The translations under genes and the position numbers were made by a program. Positions 1 through 7,653 of a DNA stretch of 31,244 nucleotides are shown piece by piece. The stretch lies in NCBI GenBank assembly GCA_002404155.1, contig DHJC01000025.1:10262-41505 (forward strand). The letters run 5' to 3'. Every line of letters begins with the position of its first letter. The stretch's first letter is position 1. The notes beneath the pieces were generated by a model, which was given only the letters and a program-made list of their open reading frames with translations, had not been told where the DNA came from and ran no database searches. This DNA is from Chloroflexi bacterium UBA4730. Lineage in GTDB: Bacteria > Chloroflexota > Limnocylindria > P2-11E.

Positions 1-318
1 CTCGTACGCGACCGCGAGCTCGGGCAGTGCGCCGGCCTGGATGGCCGACAGGTTCTTCTGATAGAGCTGCGTGTAGCTGCCCTGGTACTGCAAGGTGACG
101 GTGATGCCCTTGCCGTTGCTCGAGTTGAACCGGTCGACCATGGCCTGCAGGGCGGCGGCGTTCGTGCCCGTCTGGGTATGCCAGAGCGTCAGGGCGATCG
201 GCTGACCGGAAAGCTCGATGTCGGCCTGGGTGGACTGGGCCGGCGCCGGCGCGGCAGCACCGCTGCACGCCGTGGCGACGACCATGACCGCCGCGATGAT
301 CGCAAGCTTCAAGCGCAT
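1..318 (-). CDS. Carbohydrate ABC transporter substrate-binding lipoprotein, N-terminal part
   Basis: This is the first 106 codons of an extracellular solute-binding protein (SBP family 1, UgpB/MalE type); the rest lies beyond the left edge. The ATG at 318 has a strong AGGAGG site upstream. Residues 1-18 form a short lipoprotein signal with MRLKLAIIAAVMVVATAC, where Cys18 is the likely lipidated residue, followed by an Ala/Pro-rich linker. The mature start has the family pattern: an ITLWH-like strand (ALTLWHTQTG), a helix with VDRFNSSNG, then TVTLQYQGSYTQLYQK and an AIQAGALPELAVAYE segment that matches the UgpB group best. It is the last gene of the permease-permease-binding protein order on the minus strand, 66 bases after the second permease. 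It should capture a sugar or glycerol-phosphate type ligand outside the membrane; the ligand cannot be told from this fragment. Confidence 0.88.
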   Translation of the reverse strand, partial: MRLKLAIIAAVMVVATACSGAAAPAPAQSTQADIELSGQPIALTLWHTQTGTNAAALQAMVDRFNSSNGKGITVTLQYQGSYTQLYQKNLSAIQAGALPELAVAYE

Positions 319-324
319 GAAGAC

Positions 325-330
325 CCTCCT
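325..330 (-). promoter_or_regulatory. Ribosome binding site of the substrate-binding protein
   Basis: AGGAGG on the minus strand, six bases before the ATG at 318. It is one of the few consensus Shine-Dalgarno sites in the window, fitting the usual need for high expression of binding proteins. Confidence 0.7.
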
Positions 331-384
331 CTACCTTTGGACCCGCCGTCGCCTGGACATTCCCACTGGACATACGCAGGGGAG

Positions 385-1245
385 CTACCCGCGGATACCG
401 GTTCTCGCCACCCCCTGGATGAGATACCGCTGCGCGAACAGGAAGATCAGCACCACCGGGGCGATCACGAACGTGGCCGCCGCCATCTCGAGATGATATT
501 GCGCCCCGAATTCAGTGCGGAACTGCGCCATTCCGACCTGCACCGGTCTGACCGCGTCGCTGTTCGTGACGAGGAGCGGCCATTGGAAGGCGTCGTACAC
601 CCCGAGCCCGGTGATGAGGGTGACCGTGACGAGGACGGGGACCGAGAGGGGAAGCACGACGCTCCAGAGGAACCGGAGATGGCCGGCGCCGTCGACCTCC
701 GCGGCGTCCGCGAGCTCGTTCGGGATCGATCGGAAATGCTGGCGCAGCAGGAAGATCGAGAACACCGAGGCGAGGAACGGGATGATCTGGACCTGCAGGG
801 TGTCCACGATGTGCAGGTATCGGGTGACGAGGACGAAGTTCGGGATGAGCGTCGCCTCGCCCGGGATCATGTAGGTGGCGAGCAGGATGAAGAAGATGGC
901 GCCCTGGCCCTTGAAGCTCAATCGAGCGAACGCATACGCCGCCAAGACCGACGTTGTCAGCTCGCCCAGGGTCACCGCGATCCCGATCAGGAACGTGTTC
1001 CGGAAGAACCCTGCCCACGGTGCGTCCCCCCACGCGGTCGCGAAGTTCTCGAAGTGCAGCTCGTGGGGGAACATCGTCGGCGGGAACTGGGTGGCCTCGA
1101 AGAAGCTCTTGAACGCGGTCGAGATCATCCAATAGAACGGGAACGCGATGACGATCGCGACCGCCATGAGCACGACGTGCTTCATCACCGTTCGGGCGCG
1201 GATCCGCGGCACGCGCGAAGGCACCGCGAGAGCGCTGCTAGCCAT
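385..1245 (-). CDS. Carbohydrate ABC transporter permease (UgpE/MalG-like)
   Basis: A 286-residue inner-membrane permease of the MalG/UgpE branch. Six membrane segments can be read: about residues 23-42 (VVLMAVAIVIAFPFYWMIST), 83-105, 117-135, 148-170, 192-215 and 250-272. The EAA loop that docks on the ATPase is ELADAAEVDGAGHLRFLWSV with the conserved Gly, at about residues 176-195. The motif AFPFYWMISTAFK near the N terminus is typical of this subfamily. Its ATG lies inside the last codons of the upstream permease (8-base overlap), so the two are translationally linked. No ATPase gene is visible in the window, so the importer probably uses a shared MsmX/UgpC-type ATPase encoded elsewhere or beyond the left edge. 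Confidence 0.9.
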   Translation of the reverse strand: MASSALAVPSRVPRIRARTVMKHVVLMAVAIVIAFPFYWMISTAFKSFFEATQFPPTMFPHELHFENFATAWGDAPWAGFFRNTFLIGIAVTLGELTTSVLAAYAFARLSFKGQGAIFFILLATYMIPGEATLIPNFVLVTRYLHIVDTLQVQIIPFLASVFSIFLLRQHFRSIPNELADAAEVDGAGHLRFLWSVVLPLSVPVLVTVTLITGLGVYDAFQWPLLVTNSDAVRPVQVGMAQFRTEFGAQYHLEMAAATFVIAPVVLIFLFAQRYLIQGVARTGIRG

Positions 1246-2254
1246 AGTGCACGCGCCGTTCGGCGACGCGGAACTGGAACACCGTGAACACGAGGATCAT
1301 CAGCGTGAGCAGCACCGCCATCGCGGCGCCCAGGTCGATGCGGCCTTGCTGGAAGAAGACGTGGAAGATCTCGTACCCGAGGGTCTTCGTCGTCTCCAGC
1401 GGTCCACCGTTCGTCATCGCGTAGATCTGGTTGAACGCCTTCAGTGATCCAATCGTCGCGATCGTCGCGACGAAGAAGGTGGTCGGGCTGAGGAGCGGCA
1501 GCGTGATCTTCGTGAAGATCTGCCGCTCGCTGGCACCATCGAGGCGCGCGGCCTCGTAGTACTCGTTCGAGATGTTGCCGAGGCCGGCGAGGAAGATCAC
1601 GATCTGGAAGCCGATGTAGTGCCAGATCGTGTAGATCGACACGCCGACGAGCGCGAGGCTCGGTCCCGCGAAGATCGACTGGTGGAACGGACTGCCCGCC
1701 GCGAACGGCGACCAGTCGGGCAGCGTTGCGCCGAACGAGCCGACGATGAGCTCGATGATGCCCCGTGGCTCATCAAGCCACGTCTGCGGCCCGATACCGA
1801 CGAAGCCGAGGAGCGTGTTGAAGAGGCCGTAGCTCGGATTCATCAGCCAGTTGAAGATCACGGCGGCCGCGATCACCGACGTGATGTACGGCAGGAAGTA
1901 GAGCGCCCGATAGATGCCGCGCCCGCGCATCTTCTGGAACAGGAGATACGCGAGGACGAGCGAGATGACGATCTCGATCGGCACCGTGATCAGCGTGTAG
2001 GTGAGCGTCACCGAGAGGGACTGCCAAAACTCCTCGGCTCGCCCGCCGACCAGGACGGTCTGGTAGTTGTCCAGCCCGCGGAAGGCACCTTGCACGATGT
2101 CCCAGCGGAACAACGACATGTAGACGGCCGCAAATCCGGGCAGGAACTGGAAGATGAGGATGATGACGATCGCGGGGAGGACGAGGATATAGCCGAGGAG
2201 GTTCTCGGCGAGGATGCGACGTCGGCGGGTGGCTCCGATCGCGGGGCGCGGCAT
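1238..2254 (-). CDS. Carbohydrate ABC transporter permease (UgpA/MalF-like)
   Basis: A 338-residue MalF/UgpA-type permease and partner of the following MalG-type protein. The first membrane segment is LLGYILVLPAIVIILIFQFL (about 19-38), followed by the usual FxW motif (YMSLFRWD). The EAA loop is NEYYEAARLDGASERQIFTK, followed by ITLPLLSPTTFF. A long extracytoplasmic insertion (about residues 145-195, with DWSPFAAGSPFHQ) separates the middle membrane segments. The ATG at 2254 was chosen because the protein then starts MPRPAIGATRRRR, with a basic cytoplasmic start. The open frame continues to 2641, but that stretch overlaps the divergent fmdB-like gene and is Arg/Val-rich low-quality sequence. 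A GTG at 2269 is an alternative start. Only 39 bases separate it from the divergent gene. Confidence 0.9.
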   Translation of the reverse strand: MPRPAIGATRRRRILAENLLGYILVLPAIVIILIFQFLPGFAAVYMSLFRWDIVQGAFRGLDNYQTVLVGGRAEEFWQSLSVTLTYTLITVPIEIVISLVLAYLLFQKMRGRGIYRALYFLPYITSVIAAAVIFNWLMNPSYGLFNTLLGFVGIGPQTWLDEPRGIIELIVGSFGATLPDWSPFAAGSPFHQSIFAGPSLALVGVSIYTIWHYIGFQIVIFLAGLGNISNEYYEAARLDGASERQIFTKITLPLLSPTTFFVATIATIGSLKAFNQIYAMTNGGPLETTKTLGYEIFHVFFQQGRIDLGAAMAVLLTLMILVFTVFQFRVAERRVHYG

Positions 2255-2293
2255 GACGCCAACCCTCACCGTGCTGCGATGATAGGGGAGCAC

Positions 2294-2635
2294 ATGCCCA
2301 TCTACGACTACCACTGCGACCACTGCGGGCACACGTTCTCGCAGGTCCAGTCGTACACCGACGCGACACTCGAAAAGTGCCCGAGCTGCGGCAGGCGGCC
2401 GCGCAAGCTGATGGCCACGCCGGCGATCGTGTTCAAAGGTGGCGGCTGGTACAAGACCGATAGCCGCGCCAAGCCGAAGGACGGCGGCGAGGCGAAGCCC
2501 GACGCGAAGGCCGACACGAAGGCCGACACCAAGGCGGACGGCAAGACGAAGGACGCTGCGCCCGCAAAAGGTGACGCACCGAAGGCCGACGCACCCGCTC
2601 CGGCAGCGCCGAAGGGCGACGTCGCATCCTCGTAG
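2294..2635 (+). CDS. FmdB family zinc-ribbon regulatory protein with charged tail
   Basis: A 113-residue protein. Residues 1-45 are an FmdB zinc ribbon: MPIYDYHCDHCGHTFSQVQS, then KCPSCG, so the four metal ligands are two CxxC knuckles. This is followed by the family's conserved PAIVFKGGGWYKTD. From about residue 55 the protein is a low-complexity Lys/Ala/Asp tail with near repeats of the unit KADT, then Ala/Pro. The AGGGGAG just upstream supports the ATG at 2294 rather than an ATG five codons earlier. FmdB proteins are small and widespread, proposed as regulators or metal-linked accessory proteins; no firm function is known. Its stop codon overlaps the first codon of the next gene. Confidence 0.88.
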   Translation: MPIYDYHCDHCGHTFSQVQSYTDATLEKCPSCGRRPRKLMATPAIVFKGGGWYKTDSRAKPKDGGEAKPDAKADTKADTKADGKTKDAAPAKGDAPKADAPAPAAPKGDVASS

Positions 2636-3417
2636 CCGCACGCCGGGTCCTCGGCGCGTTCCTCGACGACGACGGCCCGTTCCTCGCGGGCGCGATCGCC
2701 TACCAGATCTTCTTCGCCCTCATCCCGCTGCTCGCCCTGATCATCGGCATCTTCGGCTTCATCTACGGCACCCAACAGGCGGAGCTCGAGCTCGCTCAGA
2801 TCGTGCGCGGCCTGATGCCCGCGGTCACGGGGCAGGAGACGAAGCTCGTCGGCCAGCTCGTGCAAGGTCGCGGGCTCTCCCTGGGTCTCGGCCTGGTCGG
2901 GACGCTCCTCACGGTCACTGCGATCCTCGGCTCGATCGATATCGCGATCTCGCACGTCCTCGGGCGCGAGGGAAGGCGGGCGTTCGTCCGCGAGCGCCTG
3001 AACAGCATGGCCTTTGTCCTGCTCGTGCTCGTACTGGCTGTCGCTTCGTTTGTCGTCAGCTTCGGGGTGCAGGCGGCGGGCAGCGCCCTCGCCGACTCCG
3101 GCCTCCGCGGCGTCCGCCTTCTGTTCGAGCTCATTTCGCCGCTCGTGGGGCTGGCGTTCGGCTTCTGGTTCTTCTACCTCGTGTTCCGATTCGCTCCCCG
3201 ACGCCGGGTGGCGCCGGCACCGGCCCGCCGGGCGGCGCTGGTGTCGGCAGTGCTCTGGGAGATCGCGAAGGTCGCGTTCGGCTTCCTCACGCGCGGGCTC
3301 GGCATCTTCGAGGCGTACGGCGCGCTCGCGTTCGCTGCCGGACTATTGACCTGGATCTACGTGACGGCGGTCATCATCCTCATCGGAGCGGAGGTCGTGA
3401 AGACGCACGATGCTTGA
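2632..3417 (+). CDS. YihY/BrkB family inner-membrane protein
   Basis: About 261 residues. The frame shows the YihY/BrkB pattern: RRVLGAFLDDDGPFLAGAIAYQ leading into a first membrane segment (FFALIPLLALIIGIFGFIYG), then segments near GLSLGLGLVGTLLTVTAIL, AFVLLVLVLAVASFVVSF, LLFELISPLVGLAFGFWFFY, an ALVSAVLWEIAKVAFGFLTR stretch and a last segment (AALTWIYVTAVIILIGAEV-like). YihY proteins are polytopic membrane proteins of unclear role; the old label ribonuclease BN is wrong. The start is unusual. The first ATG or GTG in frame (2791-2803) would delete the first membrane segment, and an in-frame stop at 2572 limits extension. The only codon in the common coupled position is GTA at 2632, overlapping the fmdB stop as GTAG. 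The end overlaps fhaA by eight bases. Family confident, start not. Confidence 0.85.
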   Translation, partial: VAARRVLGAFLDDDGPFLAGAIAYQIFFALIPLLALIIGIFGFIYGTQQAELELAQIVRGLMPAVTGQETKLVGQLVQGRGLSLGLGLVGTLLTVTAILGSIDIAISHVLGREGRRAFVRERLNSMAFVLLVLVLAVASFVVSFGVQAAGSALADSGLRGVRLLFELISPLVGLAFGFWFFYLVFRFAPRRRVAPAPARRAALVSAVLWEIAKVAFGFLTRGLGIFEAYGALAFAAGLLTWIYVTAVIILIGAEVVKTHDA

Positions 3418-4171
3418 TCGGCTCGAAGCGATGGCGAGCCGCGTGATCGAGGGCTGGACCGCGCGGCTCTTCCGGGCGCGGCTGCAGCCGGTCCAGATCG
3501 CGAAGCGCGTCATCCGCGCCATGGAGGCGCACCAGACGATCTCGCTCGCGAAGACGTTCGTCCCCAACAGCTACGTCGTGTCGCTGTCCCCGACCGACTA
3601 CACGCAATTCGAGCAGTACAAGCGGAGTCTGGAGCGCGACCTCGCCGAGGCGGTCTTGGGCGCTGCGCGCGATCGGAGCCTGACGCTGCTCGCCTATCCG
3701 ACGGTCGAGATCGAGGAGGACCAGGACATCTCACCAGGAGACCTCCGCGTCGCGTGCGCGCTCGTCGATGCGTCGGGTGAAGAGGTCCCAGCGAACGAGC
3801 CGGAGCGTCTCGGCGGCGTCGGGGCGGGGCACACCATGGTGCTGGACCGTGAGGCGCTCCTGGCGGCGAAGCCGCGCGCACCACAGGGCGCGATCGTCGC
3901 GCGCGAAGGCAGCGTCCGGCGCGAGGTGCCGCTCAGCGCGGAGCCGGTGACCGTCGGGCGCGATCCGAAGAACGACATCGTGCTCGACGATCGGCGCGTG
4001 TCGCGCCGCCACGCCGAGGTCCGCCTGCGGCTCGGCCGCTACACCCTCTACGACCTGCAGAGCACCAACGGCACGTTCGTGAACGGTCGGCGGATCGCTG
4101 AGATGGTGCTCTCGAACAACGACCGCATCACGATCGGCGGCGCCGAGCTGGTCGTCCGGCTCGAGGGCTAG
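3410..4171 (+). CDS. fhaA: FhaA: DUF3662 plus FHA domain protein
   Basis: A 253-residue cytoplasmic phosphothreonine-binding protein. Residues 1-110 are the FhaA N-terminal domain (DUF3662): LDRLEAMASRVIEGWTARLF, RLQPVQIAKRVIRAME and the VPNSYVVSLSPTDYTQFEQY motif. A linker of about 60 residues leads to a forkhead-associated domain at about 165-253 with the expected binding residues: VGRDPKNDIVLDD, VSRRHAEV (Ser, Arg, His) and STNGTFVNG. In actinobacteria FhaA binds phosphorylated partners of the cell-wall machinery such as MviN. The neighbours here (fhaB, rodA, pbpA) are the same cluster. It overlaps the upstream membrane gene by eight bases and shares one base with fhaB, so it is part of one coupled operon. 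Confidence 0.93.
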   Translation: MLDRLEAMASRVIEGWTARLFRARLQPVQIAKRVIRAMEAHQTISLAKTFVPNSYVVSLSPTDYTQFEQYKRSLERDLAEAVLGAARDRSLTLLAYPTVEIEEDQDISPGDLRVACALVDASGEEVPANEPERLGGVGAGHTMVLDREALLAAKPRAPQGAIVAREGSVRREVPLSAEPVTVGRDPKNDIVLDDRRVSRRHAEVRLRLGRYTLYDLQSTNGTFVNGRRIAEMVLSNNDRITIGGAELVVRLEG

Positions 4172-4617
4172 TGGAGATCACCTTCGCGGTCATTCTCTGG
4201 GCCGTCCGGATCGCGTTCCTCGTGCTGCTCTACCTCTTCCTCATCCGGGCGTTCCGCGCACTGCACCGGTCGCTGTCGGATGAGCACATCGCCGTGACCG
4301 CGCGGCAGGTCGGGCTGGCGGCGCTCGTCGTGATCCGCAGTCACGCCGGGGGGCCGCGCGTGGGGGAACGGTTGCCCCTGCGCGCGGTGTCGAGCGTCGG
4401 CCGTGACGCCGGCAACGACGTTGTCCTGAACGACGAGGCGGCGTCGACGAAGCACGCGATCGTGAGCTTCGCCGACGGCGACTGGTGGCTCGAGGACGCC
4501 GGCAGCACGAACGGGACGCTGCTCAACGGGTCGCGTATCTGGGACAAGGAGCGGTTCCACTACGGCGACGAGGTCGCCGTTGGGCGGATCGCGCTCCGGC
4601 TCGAGCGGGCGCAGTGA
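4171..4617 (+). CDS. fhaB: FhaB: membrane-anchored FHA domain protein
   Basis: 148 residues, starting at GTG in a TAGTG junction with fhaA. Residues about 5-27 are one membrane helix (AVILWAVRIAFLVLLYLFLI), followed by a short basic linker, then an FHA domain at about 60-145. Binding residues: VGRDAGNDVVLND, STKHAIV (Ser and His kept, the usual Arg after Ser replaced by Thr) and STNGTLLNG. The architecture matches FhaB/FipA of actinobacteria, which recruits phosphorylated division or wall proteins at the membrane. It ends in a GTGA overlap with the rodA-like gene. The PP2C phosphatase gene that normally follows fhaB in actinobacteria is absent. Confidence 0.92.
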   Translation: MEITFAVILWAVRIAFLVLLYLFLIRAFRALHRSLSDEHIAVTARQVGLAALVVIRSHAGGPRVGERLPLRAVSSVGRDAGNDVVLNDEAASTKHAIVSFADGDWWLEDAGSTNGTLLNGSRIWDKERFHYGDEVAVGRIALRLERAQ

Positions 4618-5909
4618 TCCGGCCCCGTCCGGTCGCGCGGCTCGGCGAGCTGCGGCTGCTCGTCTGGGTCGCGGCGTTCACCCTCGCCGGCTACGTCGCG
4701 GTCGTCGCCGCGGCGTCTGGGCGTTTCGCCTGGTACGAGATCGTGGTCCCGATCGCCGTGCTCGCGATCTTCGGCGCGTTGCACCTCTTCCTCGCGTCGA
4801 TCGGTTTCCGTGGCGACCAGCTGCTGCTCCCGATCTCCGTCGGGCTGACCGGCATCGGCTTCATCCTCGTCGAGCGGCTCGCGCCCGGGCTGCTCCTGCA
4901 GCAGCTCAGCTGGCTGGTCATCGCCGCAGGCGCGTTCTGCGTCACGATCCTGATCCCACGCGACCTCTCGGTGCTCGCTCGCTACAAGTACACGTGGGCC
5001 CTGCTCGGGGTCGTCCTGCTCGTCTCACCGCTTCTGCCGGTCGTCGGCCGCGAGATCAACGGCGCGAGCATCTGGGTCGGCGTGGCGGGGGTCGTGCAAT
5101 TCGAGCCCTGGGAGTTCGTGAAGATCGCGCTCGTCATCTTCTTCGCGGCCTACCTCGAGGAGTACCGCGAGGTCCTGTCGACCCCGCCTCGGCGACTCGG
5201 CCCGATCCCCGTGCCGCCGATCCCGTACCTCCTTCCGATCGTCGGGATGTGGCTCGTCGCGATGCTGGTCATGGTCTTCGAAAAGGACCTCGGTGCCACG
5301 CTCCTGTTCTTCGGCATCTTCCTCGCGATGCTGTACCTCGCGACCGGCGAGCCGTTCTACGTCGTGATCGGGCTCCTCATGCTCGTCGCCGGCGGCTTCG
5401 TCGCGTATCACGCCTTCGCCCACGTCGCCGCGCGCGTCGATGTCTGGCTGGCGCCTTTCAACAGCGACCTTCGCTTCGACCAGGCCTACCAGCTCACTCA
5501 AGGTCTGTTCTCGCTCGCGAACGCTGGCCTCCTCGGCGCGGGACTCGGCAACGGCATGCCCGAACAGATCCCCGTCGTGTGGAGCGACTTCGTGTTCGAC
5601 GCGTTCACCGAAGAGGTCGGGTTCGTCGGCGCGCTCGCGCTGCTCGCCTTCTACCTCGTCTTCGTGTACCGCGGCATGCTCATCGCGCTCCGCGCGCCGA
5701 CGACGTTCCTGCAGCTGCTCGCGGCCGGCCTGTCCTTCATCGTCGCTTTTCAGACCCTCGTGATCGTTGCCGGGAACGCCAAGCTCATTCCGCTCACCGG
5801 CATCACGCTGCCGTTCGTCGCGTACGGCGGCTCGTCACTGGTCACAAACTTCATGCTCGCCGCGGTGTTGCTGCGAGTGAGCGACATCACCGCGCGGGTG
5901 CGACGATGA
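4614..5909 (+). CDS. rodA: FtsW/RodA/SpoVE family peptidoglycan glycosyltransferase
   Basis: 431 residues from the GTG at 4614, which overlaps the fhaB stop as GTGA; the longer open frame from 4485 lies inside fhaB and is not used. This is a SEDS polymerase with about ten membrane segments that polymerises lipid II outside the membrane. Diagnostic features are REINGASIWVGVAGVVQFEPWEFVKI in the middle, the KDLGATLLFF motif, and the C-terminal DFVFDAFTEEVGFVGALALL followed by KLIPLTGITLPFVAYGGSSL. The glutamate in FTEE and the GGSSL motif are family signatures. It sits between fhaB and a class B penicillin-binding protein, its expected transpeptidase partner. RodA is preferred to FtsW by analogy with the actinobacterial cluster; sequence alone does not settle this. 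Confidence 0.93.
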   Translation: MIRPRPVARLGELRLLVWVAAFTLAGYVAVVAAASGRFAWYEIVVPIAVLAIFGALHLFLASIGFRGDQLLLPISVGLTGIGFILVERLAPGLLLQQLSWLVIAAGAFCVTILIPRDLSVLARYKYTWALLGVVLLVSPLLPVVGREINGASIWVGVAGVVQFEPWEFVKIALVIFFAAYLEEYREVLSTPPRRLGPIPVPPIPYLLPIVGMWLVAMLVMVFEKDLGATLLFFGIFLAMLYLATGEPFYVVIGLLMLVAGGFVAYHAFAHVAARVDVWLAPFNSDLRFDQAYQLTQGLFSLANAGLLGAGLGNGMPEQIPVVWSDFVFDAFTEEVGFVGALALLAFYLVFVYRGMLIALRAPTTFLQLLAAGLSFIVAFQTLVIVAGNAKLIPLTGITLPFVAYGGSSLVTNFMLAAVLLRVSDITARVRR

Positions 5910-5960
5910 CGGGCCAGATGCGTGCGGTTGGCGCTGGCGGGTATCTCGCCCACGCGGGCG

Positions 5961-6085
5961 GGGCGTGCGGTTGTGGGAGGTCGGCGGGCGTTTCACGAGC
6001 GAAGGCTCGTCCGGAGGAACGAACGTCACCTCGGACGAACGGGACGAGCGAGCGAGGGGAATGCCCGCCGACCTCTGACGCACGC
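5961..6085 (+). repeat. Structured intergenic repeat, copy A
   Basis: A 125-base element filling most of the gap between rodA and pbpA. The outer stem is perfect in two parts: GCGTGCG 5963-5969 with CGCACGC 6079-6085, and AGGTCGGCGGGC 5978-5989 with its complement at 6063-6074. Inside are a hairpin ACGAGC-GAAG-GCTCGT at 5995-6010 and a third stem 6008-6017 with 6029-6037 (one bulge), then an unpaired GACGAGCGAGCGAG block from 6043. Copy B at 12558-12682 has the same length and order. Whether it acts as RNA or DNA is unknown; the strand is given as that of the flanking genes. Confidence 0.75.
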
Positions 6086-6096
6086 GGTGGTCGGTC

Positions 6097-7536
6097 ATGA
6101 GCGAGCGCACGATCGCGCGCAACATCCGCCGTCTCACGCTCACGATCGCGATCGCGTTCCTCGTGACGTCCATCGGCGTCGGATATTGGAGCTTGGTCGC
6201 TGCCAGCGACCTCAATGCGGATCCGTTCAATCCGCGGTTGATCGCGGCCGTTCGCGACCGGCCCCGCGGCAAGATCGTGGACGCGAGCGGCCGGGTCCTC
6301 GCGGAGTCGGTGAAGGACGGCGACGCATACCGCCGCCGCTATGCCGATCGCTCGGTCGCGCAGGTCGTGGGCTACGCGTCGTTCAAGTACGGCGCCTCAG
6401 GTATCGAGGGTACCTACCAGGAGTCGCTCATCGGCCGGGACCCCGCCGACCTCCTCGGCCAGTGGAAGGCGCGCTACCTCGGCGAGCGCACCGAGCCGGG
6501 CTCGGTGGTCCTCGGGCTCGACCCGAAGGTCCAGGAGGCCGCGGTCGCCGCGCTCGCCGGCCGGCGCGGCGCGATCGTCGCGATCGACCCGAAGACCGGG
6601 CGCATCCTCGCGTCCGTCAGCGTGCCCAGCTATGACGCGAACGCGCTCGTCGATCCGCAGCAGCAGGACATCGCCTGGGGCCAGCTGAACGACAACAAGG
6701 ACCGCCCCCTCATCAACCGCGTCGCGCAGGGCCTCTATCCGCCAGGATCGACGATGAAGATCATCACCGCGGCCGCCGCGCTCGAGAGCGGCTTCGATCC
6801 GAACCAGAAGATCCGCGTCGACGATCCGTATCAGGCGGACAAGTCGTGGGGCGACTACTTCGTGCGCTCCGCCTCGGGCTCGCACGGCGACTTCGACATG
6901 GCCCTCGCGTTCCAGCGGAGCGAGAACATCTATTTCGCCAAGGTCGGGTTAACGATCGGCGCGCAGAAGCTCATCGACATGGCCAAGAAGTTCGGGATCG
7001 GGCGCGCGCCGGCGCTCGACCTCGCGGCGGCGAAGGGGCAGCTCTCCAACAACGGGTCCCTCGACCGGCCAACGCTCCTCGCCGATACCAGCTACGGCCA
7101 AGGTGAGCTCCTGACCTCACCGTTGCAGATGGCCATGGTCGCGGCGACCGTGGGCAACCACGGCGTCCAGGTCCAGCCGCATTACGCGACGGAGATCCGC
7201 GATGGGAGCGGCGGCATCCTCCGGACGATCGGGGGCGGGGCGGGGGATCAGGTCATCAGTGCCGCCACCGCCGCCAAGCTGACCACCTACCTCGTCGGCG
7301 CGGTCGAGGCTCCGGGCGCGTTCGCGTTCGGGGCGAGGATCGCTGGTGTCCACGTGGCGGGAAAGACCGGCACCGCCGAGACTCCGAGCGGGTCGCCGCA
7401 CGGGTGGTTCGTCGGCTTCGCGCCGGCCGAGGATCCACAGGTCGCCGTCGCCATCATCATCGAGAACGCGGGCCAGGGCGGCGTAGACGCGGCACCCCCC
7501 GGCGCCGCGGTCATGCGCGCCGCGCTCGGCAGATAA
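6097..7536 (+). CDS. pbpA: Class B penicillin-binding protein (PbpA-type transpeptidase)
   Basis: 479 residues. A short cytoplasmic start and one membrane helix (about 13-35, LTLTIAIAFLVTSIGVGYWSL) anchor an extracytoplasmic protein. The dimerisation region begins FNPR and has the RGKIVDASGRVLAES motif. The transpeptidase domain has all three active-site motifs: STMK with Ser218, SEN at Ser275, and KTGT at Lys423. The length and the short N-terminal module match actinobacterial PbpA. It should cross-link peptidoglycan made by the adjacent RodA-like polymerase. The ATG at 6097 lies 11 bases after a structured repeat and has only a weak upstream GGTGG. No PASTA kinase gene follows, unlike in actinobacteria. 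Confidence 0.93.
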   Translation: MSERTIARNIRRLTLTIAIAFLVTSIGVGYWSLVAASDLNADPFNPRLIAAVRDRPRGKIVDASGRVLAESVKDGDAYRRRYADRSVAQVVGYASFKYGASGIEGTYQESLIGRDPADLLGQWKARYLGERTEPGSVVLGLDPKVQEAAVAALAGRRGAIVAIDPKTGRILASVSVPSYDANALVDPQQQDIAWGQLNDNKDRPLINRVAQGLYPPGSTMKIITAAAALESGFDPNQKIRVDDPYQADKSWGDYFVRSASGSHGDFDMALAFQRSENIYFAKVGLTIGAQKLIDMAKKFGIGRAPALDLAAAKGQLSNNGSLDRPTLLADTSYGQGELLTSPLQMAMVAATVGNHGVQVQPHYATEIRDGSGGILRTIGGGAGDQVISAATAAKLTTYLVGAVEAPGAFAFGARIAGVHVAGKTGTAETPSGSPHGWFVGFAPAEDPQVAVAIIIENAGQGGVDAAPPGAAVMRAALGR

Positions 7537-7567
7537 GGGAACCGCGGACCCTTCGCAGCGGTACTGA

Positions 7568-7598
7568 TTGAACCGTCCGGGCCGTTCGACCGTTCTAA
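7568..7598 (+). promoter_or_regulatory. Weak candidate promoter before moxR
   Basis: TTGAAC at 7568-7573 and TTCTAA at 7593-7598 with a 19-base spacer, in the 117-base gap after pbpA. The -35 box is good, the -10 box and spacing are poor. The gap separates the wall-synthesis genes from the MoxR operon, so an independent promoter is plausible but not shown. Confidence 0.25.
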
Positions 7599-7653
7599 GA
7601 GGAACGGGCCCGTACCATTGAGGCGGGAAACGGGGTTTCAGGGGGAAATTCGT

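Noticed and set aside
2255..2641. N-terminal extension of the UgpA-like permease up to 2641
   Set aside because: The added residues are Val/Arg/Leu-rich without membrane or family pattern and run through the divergent fmdB-like gene; the basic start MPRPAIGATRRRR at 2254 is normal for MalF-type permeases.
2803..3417. Starting the YihY protein at the first ATG
   Set aside because: It would remove the first membrane segment and the family motif before it, which are clearly encoded upstream in the same frame.
2294..3417. FmdB-YihY fusion by programmed -1 frameshift at the fmdB stop
   Set aside because: No slippery heptamer or stem was seen at 2620-2640, and separate FmdB and YihY proteins are the rule. 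Coupled restart is simpler.
5910..6096. Short ATG frames in the gap between rodA and pbpA as small genes
   Set aside because: The frame at 6061 stops after five codons, and the stretch is explained by the inverted-repeat element.
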